The notes under the pieces: model-generated
Told to the model about the DNA's origin: nothing
The model's input: only the letters and a program-made list of their open reading frames with translations
The model's database searches: none
Translations under genes and position numbers: made by a program
In this document: piece after piece, positions 58,201-64,000 of the stretch
Layout: the number at the start of each line of letters is the position of its first letter
Position numbering within the stretch: the stretch's first letter is position 1
Source: Apostichopus japonicus
Lineage: Eukaryota; Echinodermata; Holothuroidea; Aspidochirotida; Stichopodidae
Length of the DNA: 64,000 nt
NCBI RefSeq assembly: GCF_037975245.1
Contig: NC_092567.1
Span: 15,300,876 to 15,364,875 of the forward strand
Direction: 5' to 3'

Positions 58201-61150
58201 TTGTTAAGCTGGTAAACTTTTTCTTCTACAACTAAAAGGAGAGTTTAGCTTGTGAAAATGAAACCATTTATAACTTTAGGAAGAGTTTGTAAAAAATCAT
58301 TTCACAAAATACACAATGTTTTATTCATTAAACATAAAAAAAAATTAATTAAAAACCACTTAAATTATATTTTTTCACAAAATTCATTAAACATAAAAAA
58401 AATTAAAAAACACTTAAATGATATTTTTTCACAAAATATGATTAACTTGGAAAAATTGGGAAAAGCGGGATGATTAGTAGGATATTTTTCAGTCTTACTT
58501 TGCAAGCTGATATATATTAAGTGAATTCCATTTGACAAAGTGCTTATCAACGTTACTAACTGCGACCAGCACAAATATATACAGTACTTACTGTACATAC
58601 GCTTGGGATGGAAACTAATTAGCCTTACTGGTTTATTTATAACTAGTAAAATTTGAAACATTGTATATTGAGAAAATTTGTGAAAACTTGCTGGCTGCAG
58701 GTGTTTTTTAATTTTTTTTTAAATAATATTATGAATTATATGCTACAGTATATTCAGTACTAGTGTTAAAAGTCATCAATATTAATATTGCCCCTTAAAT
58801 ATGCTAGAAAGTCATACAATAATGGTCACTGAAGGTCAGATTTCAATTATCCCTATTCATCTGCCACCCTCAAACTACAGTACTGTGGTTTTTAAATGTC
58901 AGATGGAACATGTCTCTATGTCTGGGATTAATTTCGAGAGAGTTGTAACTTTTGCAATTTTTTAGCATATTTTAGTATATGCTAAAATTTGGGGGCAAAT
59001 TGACAATACTAATGACCTTCAAAGATTGGCTGTATCAAGTACTGTCAACCGGTTGGAAGTTAGCACTTTTTTGACCATGTACTTCAAGTCAGTACTTAAA
59101 CCGCAGCAGCTTCAAGTTACAGCTTACCTGTACTGAAGGCAAGTTTTCATTAACATGTATACTGTACAAGGTTCATGCTGTAAACAAATCTCACTTTGAG
59201 CTGAAATGGAATCTTGTGAATAGCTCATACGTAGTGGTGGCTCATACAGTACAACTGACCCTGATATTGTTATTGTTAATAAATACTATGAAATTAAAAG
59301 AAAACATCACCATGTTGCAAAAAAACAGAACCCAAACAAGTTAATTATTAACATGTGCAAAATACACTTTCCCACAGGTGTATTCCCAATTTCCCCTTCC
59401 CCCTTCCCTGTTAAAGATTCAGTAAACATATTTAGTTAAAAATTTACGCTTCTCTATACAAGTATTAATAGTAATACTTAGTACTAAATTGGGAGTTGCA
59501 TATATAAATATATATATGGCAACCTTTCATAGAAACCCCTGCCCCTCCCCCTCTCCAAAGGAAATAGTTGTCATTGCAAGATTGCAAGAACTCAATGTGT
59601 ACGTGAAACTCTTCGCAACGCGATGAATTAGCGTGTTTATAAATCTATAAATCTATCTATATATGTTTTTGTATTACAAATTATGATATAATAAAGGTTA
59701 TGTCTACTTGATGCTTAATACTTTTATAGTTTCTATGATCTTGTTTGTTTTTAAATGAAGCGTGGAAGTCTTAAAAACTCATTGGTCAATTTAATCAGAA
59801 AGTGTCAGTCATCACAGCTGAGTTTATGGAAAGATAATTGGAAAAGTCCAAATCTCCCTTTAAAATCTATGTTGTTTTGCATTTTTAAATCGATCCTTAC
59901 ACCAACATTCTTTATATCTCATAATCTTTATTGAACATTTGGGAAATCCATATAAAGATATTGGCACTCTCAAAAACTCGCACAAGTGGAATAGCTTGAT
60001 AATAATGAAGAACTTACAGAGAGCCATATTCCATCTCAAACTGTGCAAAACCAATGGACATCTTGAAGTTACCTAGAGCTGCATAACTGACATTAAAGTT
60101 GGTCATCTGCTATGCACACTGTACCTCAAAAAAAACCTTAAGTCTTTTCACTAGAGCGTCTTCTTAAGTTTAGAGATTGGTCTAGGCCTATTCTGTACTT
60201 TATCTTGACTTAAAAATTTCTAAGGATATATGTCAGGTACTGTACACTGGGGTAATTCTTTCAAATTGAAAAAGTTCTGTAAAAATGTAATTGGACAGGT
60301 GGCCAAACTCATATGCTAGATCTATCTAGCTACATGTATGTCCAGCATGGGTGCTCCTAACATTGTGTTAAAGTTAAATTCTTATGATAGGCCTAATACC
60401 AGTCGAAGGCAACCATTTTAACTTATTGTAGTACTAGTATTATAGTAGCATTAATTATACAAACAGGAAACTATGCAGTTGGCAGCCTCTGTGAACCAAG
60501 AGACGTTAATATGAACAGCTAAGTAAGTCCAGGGGTAACAATAATTGGTGTATTTTATGTCGTAAACACAATTTAACACTCACAACGCCAGAACATCTTA
60601 GTTTGGGAGTAACTATAGGATACCCCATTACTAGATATAATACTTCCTAAACCTTTTTGAGCACAACACATCTTCCTAACACTAACAGTAACAGTACAAG
60701 TAACAGTTTTGCTTGCATCGGAGTCGTGGTGGACAAATCACCACTTACCTGTTTAACTAGCATTTGAGTGGAAAAGTGTAACATCTTGTATCATTAGTTT
60801 TACTATTAGGGGACAGATGGGGTCAAACCTAAGTTCTGTAGCCTATGTTACAATTATTAGGTGCAGTTCTGGGTTCGTATAGACCTAATTGTAAGTTAGA
60901 CTTGGAGAAGATGTGTAGCTACTTGGCTCTTGCCTAGGCTTAAGTAGGCCTAAGTTAGGCGAACTAGGCCTAGTTCTACGATGCGGCCGTTTAGTCCCGG
61001 TCTTGTACTATTTTTTTGTAGTTGCGATACTCACTGCATGTTACGAATCTGGAAATCTTTGAAATCTATTTCAAGCCAAGAACCCCCGAGATATTCTCTG
61101 CACCATCCAAATGCTTTCTGTCTTGTTTCAAAATCAACATCGTCGTCCAT
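35415..61150 (-). CDS. CHK: Choline kinase (choline/ethanolamine kinase family), 9 exons, complete
   Basis: It phosphorylates choline with ATP, the first committed step of the CDP-choline (Kennedy) pathway to phosphatidylcholine; the enzyme is cytosolic. Nine exons with GT-AG introns join in phase to 1101 nt, 366 residues, close to the catalytic core length of animal choline kinases and shorter at the N-terminus than vertebrate CHKA. Motifs: nucleotide loop AGLTN (40-44, GGLSN in relatives), NVLLRVYG, HNDCQEGN with catalytic Asp209, IDYEYA with metal-binding Asp233, NYVAYDFANHFNEW (239-253) and FLWALWSVIQAK. The HNDCQEGN form and the WALWS region favour choline kinase over ethanolamine kinase. 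Val242 replaces the usual Arg of NYR. The start ATG at 61150 has A at -3 and G at +4. Intron 1 is 14 kb; the others are 0.7-3.2 kb. Assignment to CHKA or CHKB is not possible, as a single invertebrate ancestor is expected. Confidence 0.93.
36185..36295 (-). mobile_element. tRNA-like SINE head with long variable-arm-like insert
   Basis: On the minus strand, TGGTTGCTCAGTCGGTAAGG resembles an A box and GGTTGAGACCCGGTTCTAGCC a B-box region, with a GGACCGCATGTACGGAGTCC anticodon-like hairpin. The spacing is too long for a standard tRNA except class II. It is more likely a SINE head. Confidence 0.5.
36301..36540 (-). repeat. SINE-body-like repeat
   Basis: It contains CAGTCTTGTTCAAGGCCCTC, CAGGACTTTACAAC and TAACCCTGGTCATTGGTAAC. 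It resembles the GCGCTTTACA...CCCTGGTCAATGATAAC body of the elements at 37081 and 46090. A diverged relative is likely. Confidence 0.5.
36842..36923 (-). CDS. CHK: Choline kinase exon 8
   Basis: Completes Arg311 and encodes residues 312-338 with AANHFLWALWSVIQAKVS, the most conserved C-terminal helix. Acceptor ATTTCAG, donor TTG|GTGAGT, phase 0. Confidence 0.93.
37081..37385 (-). mobile_element. tRNA-derived SINE, copy 1
   Basis: The minus-strand head GGTGGCCAATTGGCTAAGGC (A box) and GCTGGTTCGATTCCTGCC (B box) is tRNA-like, with a TCGGA-type anticodon stem. The body has ACAAGTTACCTCACAGGTAC and ends in TATATAGCGC...GCGCTTTACA. It closely matches 46090-46400 in the same orientation. Confidence 0.8.
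37680..38417 (-). repeat. Intronic tandem repeat containing copies of the exon 7 3' end
   Basis: Units of about 190-225 bp carry CTCTACAGTGTAAACATAAA, GTGTTCTTCTTGCAAGA and TCTCTCATCCGTTCTTCATAAA. The last block (38011-38040 and 38201-38230) corresponds to exon 7 at 38419-38450. On the minus strand both copies still read YEERMRE, but the donor GT has become CT. Confidence 0.75.
38418..38624 (-). CDS. CHK: Choline kinase exon 7
   Basis: Completes Val242 and encodes residues 243-310, from AYDFANHFNEWTMDYS to ERMREIK. Acceptor CACCCTTTCAG, donor AG|GTAACG. Both edges of this exon have degenerate tandem copies in the flanking introns. Confidence 0.93.
38606..39005 (-). repeat. Two-copy 200-bp duplication including the exon 7 acceptor
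   Basis: CAAAGTCATAGGCACTGAAA followed by GGGTGA at 38612 recurs at 38807, with ATCCTTCACAAGGGG, TCAATGTTTGGCTCTCACCA and CCAGAAAGTTGTAAGCTTTT in the same order. The copy therefore keeps the CTTTCAG acceptor and about 15 bases of exon 7. Confidence 0.85.
38625..40003 (-). other. Choline kinase intron 6
   Basis: 1379 bases. Its exon-proximal part is a two-copy tandem duplication (38606-39005). G-rich runs lie at 38885-38900, 39070-39125 and 39580-39594. Nothing else is recognised. Confidence 0.85.
40004..40091 (-). CDS. CHK: Choline kinase exon 6 (metal-binding motif)
   Basis: Completes Gly213 and encodes residues 214-241: NLLFLNDQR, then LVLIDYEYASYNY. Asp233 is the metal ligand of the family. 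Donor GT|GTAAGT, so codon 242 becomes GTT (Val). Confidence 0.92.
41712..41950 (+). mobile_element. tRNA-derived SINE with duplicated A-box segment
   Basis: GGAGTGTTAGCTCAGTGGTT and CCCCGGTTCGAGTCACTCCC are clear A and B boxes. The GGAGTG/CACTCC ends pair like an acceptor stem. GCTCAGTGGTTAACG is tandemly duplicated, which spoils tRNA folding. The body has three hairpins (CTGACTTCGGTCAG, GGCTTTGATAAGCC, GCGAGTTCCTGCTCGC), and a TA-rich tail. Confidence 0.8.
43158..43220. repeat. AT microsatellite
   Basis: About 60 bases of uninterrupted TA dinucleotides, within intron 5. Confidence 0.95.
43281..43339 (-). CDS. CHK: Choline kinase exon 5 (catalytic HND motif)
   Basis: A 59-base exon encoding residues 194-212 with SPVVFSHNDCQE. 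It contains His207, Asn208 and catalytic Asp209. Acceptor TTTCCTCAG, donor G|GTAAGA. Confidence 0.93.
43340..44274 (-). other. Choline kinase intron 4
   Basis: 935 bases. A 151-codon open frame on the minus strand (43927-43472) has no recognisable domain and is probably chance. Nothing else is seen. Confidence 0.8.
44275..44379 (-). CDS. CHK: Choline kinase exon 4
   Basis: Completes Arg158 and encodes residues 159-192, a variable helical region (VQNKELFAKIKKIDIFKELK). Acceptor CTGAAG, donor AG|GTAAGA. The phase agrees on both sides. Confidence 0.85.
44454..44645. repeat. Two-copy 112-bp direct repeat
   Basis: GTCAAACCATGACATAACCC, TACAGTAG, ATGTCCTCACAGCG and AACTTTATCT recur about 112 bp apart. 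The linker contains AAGTCAAAGGTTAAAAGGTCA-like half sites (see findings). Confidence 0.8.
45600..45855. repeat. 20-bp C-rich minisatellite
   Basis: The unit ACCCACCTACCCTACCTCCCCAA (20-23 bp) repeats about ten times with variants. The proline/threonine-rich open frame over it is an artefact. Confidence 0.9.
45887..46020 (-). CDS. CHK: Choline kinase exon 3
   Basis: Encodes residues 114-157 (SRALRTDEV, then SVAIARKLAVFHQLKLPL, then PRWIDDILS) plus two bases. Acceptor TTCTAG, donor AG|GTAGCA. Confidence 0.92.
46021..46729 (-). other. Choline kinase intron 2
   Basis: 709 bases, nearly half of it the SINE at 46090-46400. Confidence 0.85.
46090..46400 (-). mobile_element. tRNA-derived SINE, copy 2
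   Basis: It matches 37081-37385. Head on the minus strand: GGTGGCCAATTGGGTAAGGC and GCTGGTTCGATTCCTGCC. The anticodon-like loop differs between the copies, as expected for decayed SINEs. Confidence 0.8.
46730..46952 (-). CDS. CHK: Choline kinase exon 2
   Basis: Completes codon 39 and encodes residues 40-113: the nucleotide loop (AGLTN), the strand with EPRNVLLRVYGEI carrying the ATP-site Arg, the ERNHSPHLFGVFPEGRIEEF helix and hinge. The donor is CCG|GTAAGA, phase 0. Confidence 0.93.
47064..47345. repeat. 21-bp minisatellite, about 13 copies
   Basis: The unit ATTGACAATATTATCCAAAA plus T repeats with small changes. It is open in several frames on both strands because 21 is a multiple of 3 and the unit has no stop. 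I see no sign that it is coding. Confidence 0.95.
47770..48190 (+). mobile_element. LINE reverse-transcriptase C-terminal fragment, decayed
   Basis: Conceptual reading gives KLQFVQNCALF, then LHWLRVCQRILFKI and MVYKCLHGSAPMY, then KFRDHSFGKGGPKLWNAL, in shifting frames. These are the usual order of words after the RT domain in CR1/L2-like non-LTR elements. Frameshifts and stops make it non-functional. Confidence 0.7.
49165..49305. repeat. Two-copy direct repeat
   Basis: TTAGTTTCATCTACT, then AGAATCAATAAATTT and AAATAACATA, recur about 90 bp apart. Confidence 0.7.
50340..50770. repeat. 36-bp minisatellite with inverted sub-words
   Basis: The unit TACATGCTTGGTGCATGGAA followed by GTATTACCCTAATACT repeats about twelve times. 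In several units the core appears as ATGCACCAAGCATG, its reverse complement, so the array can fold on itself. Open frames over it are artefacts. Confidence 0.9.
54409..54435. other. Perfect 10-bp stem inverted repeat
   Basis: CCAGGGAGTT, a 7-base spacer, AACTCCCTGG. The surrounding 54266-54700 reads like a decayed repeat. A 122-codon open frame runs through it without recognisable features. Confidence 0.7.
55064..55648. mobile_element. TIR element made of palindromic GATAAAC repeats, with 6-bp target duplication
   Basis: It starts TATGGCAAGCCACATGTGCA and ends with the near-perfect inverse TGCACATATGGCTTGCCATA. GAAGTG flanks both sides (55058-55063 and 55649-55654). The inside consists of tandem units of about 110-145 bp, each with ATTGCACATGTGGC, CATATCCAATTCGATAAACT and several CGATAAACTNNGTTTATCG palindromes. 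There is no transposase. Confidence 0.8.
56406..56480 (+). mobile_element. hAT (Charlie-like) 5' terminus
   Basis: TGGAGTGGGCAACCTAAGGC followed by CCGCGGGCCACATGCGGCCC matches the well-known hAT terminus with the CCGCGGGCC palindrome. No matching right end is seen in the next kilobase. Confidence 0.6.
56722..56785. repeat. SINE-body fragment
   Basis: TTATATAGCGCCAAATCAGT and CTCAAGGCGCTTTACAAAG resemble the GCGC-flanked end of the SINEs at 37081 and 46090. Confidence 0.5.
57180..57465 (-). mobile_element. LINE reverse-transcriptase C-terminal fragment
   Basis: The minus strand reads YSLRSGTNYIVLRNRAKTFG, then DRAFSAAGPREWNSVQNPLKF and FKHICF. This is the conserved C-terminal LR...R.KT.GDRAFS.AAP..WN...FK motif of CR1/L2-like LINE ORF2. 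It is truncated and fused to a Penelope-type end on its upstream (higher-coordinate) side. Confidence 0.75.
57479..57517 (-). ncRNA. Hammerhead-like motif with intact CUGANGA and GAAA boxes
   Basis: On the minus strand: AGCCT, CTGAAGA, stem II GATCC-TGCTA-GGATC, GAAA, CGAC. The catalytic boxes are intact. The stem III/cleavage triplet is GAC where GTC is expected, and the 3' stem I strand (AGGC) is replaced. It is probably inactive. Confidence 0.5.
57518..57565 (-). repeat. Penelope-type terminal sequence
   Basis: AACAAGTAACAGAAACTACA followed by AGGGACAAAGTACA matches 31220-31265 of the palindrome. Confidence 0.55.
57900..60980. other. Distal intron 1, no gene recognised
   Basis: AT-rich with AATTTTTTTT/GGGG homopolymers (58126-58148) and TACAGTA-rich words. 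60895-60975 carries TAGGCCTA-type words. Nothing else is supported. Confidence 0.5.
61035..61150 (-). CDS. CHK: Choline kinase exon 1 (coding, start codon)
   Basis: Encodes residues 1-38 plus two bases of codon 39. It starts MDDDVDFETRQKAFGWCREY, matching the helix before the nucleotide loop in the family. The donor is CA|GTGAGT. Confidence 0.9.
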
Positions 61151-61423
61151 GATGCTACTCAGTTTATTTCAAAGTTTGTTGTTATTGCTGCACAAATTCT
61201 TTTTTCGTCGACCGAAACACCCAGAAGGTAGTACTGCTATCGCGAAAGTATGGCTGTTGTGTCTGGTACACGTTGTTTTTTGTCCCAAGGAAGCCGCTGC
61301 AACACTGTGTTTACAACCAGACTCTCTTAGGAAGCGTCCTCTTGTTTTGTTTCAGTATGCTCCTCTTTAGGGTAATACATTCAACACAGACTAAGCTACG
61401 CAGGCGATATACCCAACAAAAGC

Positions 61424-61429
61424 CACGTG
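61424..61429. promoter_or_regulatory. E-box CACGTG upstream of choline kinase
   Basis: GCCACGTGAC, a palindromic E-box of the kind bound by USF/MITF/MYC-type factors, lies about 275 bases before the start codon. Its function is an inference from position. Confidence 0.25.
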
Positions 61430-62149
61430 ACATTATTCATTCATAAATCAACGTACGACATCAGGTGATCTTAATATATGACGTAAACATACCGTTCGTG
61501 ACTAATGGTACCGGTCTGAGCGGTAAAATTTCGGACAGAGGACACAGGATATATAATAGGCAATATTGATCCTGTTGAGTTAACTAGTTGTACTAAGCAT
61601 TTCAATAATTTTCCATCTAACTTTCCCAAAATTTATGAGTCCCGTAAAAGCATACAAGGCAAAGCCTGGACAAAAACTCACACTTTAGTTTGTTGTATTA
61701 TTACTGGTGCTAATGAGTTTAGTAATTCAGTTATGTACCGTACGTGCTGGCAGAGCAGTTTGTTTCTGACTGTTGTAGTTTGGTTGGAGGAAAAGAATAT
61801 GAACTGATTCTTTCGCAGTATGACTAATTGTTTCCAACGATTTCGGAGAAATTTCATTGAGTAATATTTCTAAGTAGTACTTCAGTGAGCAAATACTTGG
61901 TCACGGATTGACTGAGGAACTTCATTATCACGCGCCGTTACCGTTCTCGATGAAACGGTGCGGAGAGTGACAAGGATCAAGTTGTTTGTGCCCGATCTCA
62001 ATTGTGGGGGAGGAGATGGGAGCGGGGACCATAGCCCAAGTTCCATCGTCAATCGGAGCAAAGGGGTTTAGTCGGGGATGTTAACATTCACGCCGGAGAA
62101 GAATTAGCATGGCACTCACTGATACGCCTGTGCATCCTCACTGCCAGGC

Positions 62150-62202
62150 ACACACACACACACACACCCGCACCCGCACACACACACGCACACACACACA
62201 CG
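62150..62202. repeat. CA microsatellite
   Basis: ACACAC runs with CCCGCACCCGC interruptions. Confidence 0.9.
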
Positions 62203-62944
62203 TATACAGACACATTTTCAAACTCACACAAAATCTCAAGAGTAGATTCCTTTTGAGCATGCATAAACTTGAGTTTAGAGCTAATTATCATTGATCAAAT
62301 TAAGATACCTTTTCAGATGCTCAGAAGGAGAACCATTTGACGTCGCGAAACCTTCTCCAGACCCGCCCTATACATGGGCGTCGGCTTCAAATTACACAAG
62401 GGCCACACCCCTTCCTATCAAACTCCTTGGTCGCCTCTGGCCCTTCCATAGAGGTAGATGCCCCTACCTATATCAGTCGCTAGAAGTTAGAAATTGACCA
62501 CATGGCTTTGAATCCCTTTTCCATAGGAAAACAAAACAAGAATGAACTATGTACTTGCTCTATAACCATGAAAGTATATAGCCAAGTGTTATACAACGTT
62601 AATGTACAGATTGCATGCCCGTCTAGGAATGTATGTAACCGTGAAAAAAAGTGTAGTTGGGTCAACTGGACACTTTAAAAACAAACTGATTTGCAGCATA
62701 ACACTCGACCGCCGTAAGAAATAAATTAAGGCCAAAACATTTGAACAAAACAAAAACAAACACAGTTCACCGATCGAGTTCTTCAAAATTCTGATGGCAA
62801 GAACAGGTCAGAAGAGACATCTACGATTTCATGAGATATCGAAATACTGGCAGCGATAACATTTATGGGAAAGGTCGCTCAAAAGTTTTGTGTAATAATA
62901 TTGCGTGTACGGGGGGGGGGGGGGGGTGGGGAGTGGCGTGGTTC

Positions 62945-63161
62945 ATCCCAGCAAACACAGAAACGTTTTTAAAACGTTATTAAAACGTTTCGTCTTTTGT
63001 TTTGATAACATTATTTGTGGTGTAATAAATATGTCACGAAAACGTTTTCAGGCTATTACTTCAAAAAATTTTCTCGCAAAACATTAATATAAAATTAATA
63101 TCTCATAAAAACGTTATGCCGACGTTTTCATAACACCACATCGTTTTATGTTTGCTGGGAT
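62945..63161. mobile_element. MITE with ATCCCAGCAAACA termini and AACGTTTT words
   Basis: It begins ATCCCAGCAAACA and ends TGTTTGCTGGGAT (13-bp perfect inverted ends). The interior repeats AAAACGTT/AACGTTTT on both strands. There is no coding. I could not see a clear target duplication. Confidence 0.7.
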
Positions 63162-64000
63162 ACTAGTGCGGAGAAAGTAATCGAATTCTGGTTAAGTGCA
63201 CAGTGATTAAATGAAAAAAAGAGGAAAAAACAACACAATAATTCTATAAATGTCTAAACATTGCTAATTATCAATGAAAGTTAATAAAATACAGACAGGA
63301 CTCGTGATTCCTAATTCCGTGTATAACCATTCGCGCTCATCATTCCTGAGAATATCTGAATGGTGGCGTAAGTCCACTTTGCTCTAGTAACTGTGCCAGG
63401 TCAGAGGGAAACGCGATTCCGCCTTGGTTACTGATATTGCGTTCAACAAATTCTCTTTATTGTGGTTAATGCTATTATGCCCGCACACAATACACAGTGT
63501 CTACCTTCGACACAAATAACAATATTACAGTTTTCATAATACTTATTATTAGGGGTGCAAATATGTAATAGAATAAAGGGTGTAATTGTAAAATAGATTA
63601 GAACGCTAAATGCTTGAATGCATACACAGTTGGTTCATACTCGTACAGGCTATAGATGTAGGCCTACATAGGCATATATGCGTATCCATATTGTGGTTGC
63701 AGAGCGGTGTTACAAAAAAACAAAAAAAATACTAATACTAATACTAAAAAACAACAACAAAACAGAGACTTGTGTGAGAGATAGTTTGTGTTATGTCTGT
63801 TCTCATAAAAGCTGACCGTATGTTCGCTCGAAACAGGTCAAGTTATCCTCACTCCCAAGCTGAACCAATGGAATTTGAGCAGACGGCTTTGGCAGAACTC
63901 CTTTCACAGAGCGGAGAAAGTTGATTTATACTCCACCTGATCTAACTTTTAGAGAGATTAGTCCAACGAATATGACTAGGTAAGTCGAAATGTTTCTGTA
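63162..64000. other. Terminal stretch, no gene recognised
   Basis: It holds a short (ACTAAT)n-like repeat at 63731-63748 and A-rich runs. No coding sequence, RNA gene or transposon end is supported. Confidence 0.5.

Larger units (their letters stand above)
46953..61034 (-). other. Choline kinase intron 1 (14.1 kb)
   Basis: A phase-2 intron with GTGAGT donor and CTATACAG acceptor. It holds a 21-bp minisatellite (47064-47345), a LINE fragment (47770-48190), a 36-bp minisatellite (50340-50770), a palindromic TIR element (55064-55648), a hAT end (56406) and a LINE/Penelope fragment (57180-57565). No other gene is recognised inside it. Confidence 0.85.
61151..62940. other. 5' flank of choline kinase
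   Basis: It presumably contains the promoter and 5' UTR (minus strand). A CACGTG E-box lies at 61424-61429 and a TA-rich TATATAAT at 61549-61556. A CA/GTGT microsatellite lies at 62150-62202 and a G homopolymer at 62911-62926. No second gene is recognised. Confidence 0.45.

Noticed and set aside
61549-61556. TATA box for choline kinase
   Set aside because: A TA-rich word about 400 bases before the ATG. The transcription start is unknown and such words are frequent here.

Overview
The window is nuclear DNA of an animal, most likely a marine invertebrate deuterostome. An echinoderm such as a sea cucumber is my best guess, based on AT-rich intergenic DNA, scattered TAGGCCTA-type words, tRNA-derived SINEs, hAT-type elements and a choline kinase gene with vertebrate-like organisation. 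The species call is an inference. There are no bacterial-type operons and most of the sequence is repeats.

Layout. 1-5.4 kb: degenerate transposon remnants, including one complete short hAT-type element with an 8-bp target duplication (3408-3704). 5.5-7.0 kb: a gene, intronless as read here, for an immunoglobulin-superfamily type I membrane protein, with a frame break at 6480-6488. 7-11.4 kb: dispersed repeats. 11.44-25.09 kb: a large tandem satellite of about 330-bp monomers with higher-order structure; a 3252-bp block is repeated almost exactly. 25.09-28.37 kb: a 3.3-kb insertion with inverted ends and minisatellite arms (fold-back-like) that interrupts the satellite, which resumes to 29.06 kb. 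29-35 kb: dispersed repeats, a palindrome carrying two decayed hammerhead-ribozyme-like motifs typical of Penelope-like elements, and two copies of one tRNA-like SINE.

35.4-61.15 kb (minus strand): a complete nine-exon choline kinase gene. All exons join in phase and give a 366-residue protein with the HNDxxxxN motif and the IDYEY motif. Its introns hold SINEs, a LINE fragment, several minisatellites, a palindromic TIR element with 6-bp target duplications, and a LINE/Penelope-type fragment. Intron sequence on both sides of exon 7 contains decayed tandem copies of the exon 7 edges. 61.2-64 kb: the 5' flank of choline kinase and a small TIR element built around AACGTTTT words.

Functionally, the choline kinase is the one clearly intact gene (first step of the CDP-choline pathway). 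The Ig gene is probably a surface receptor or adhesion molecule of unknown ligand. The two show no evident functional link.
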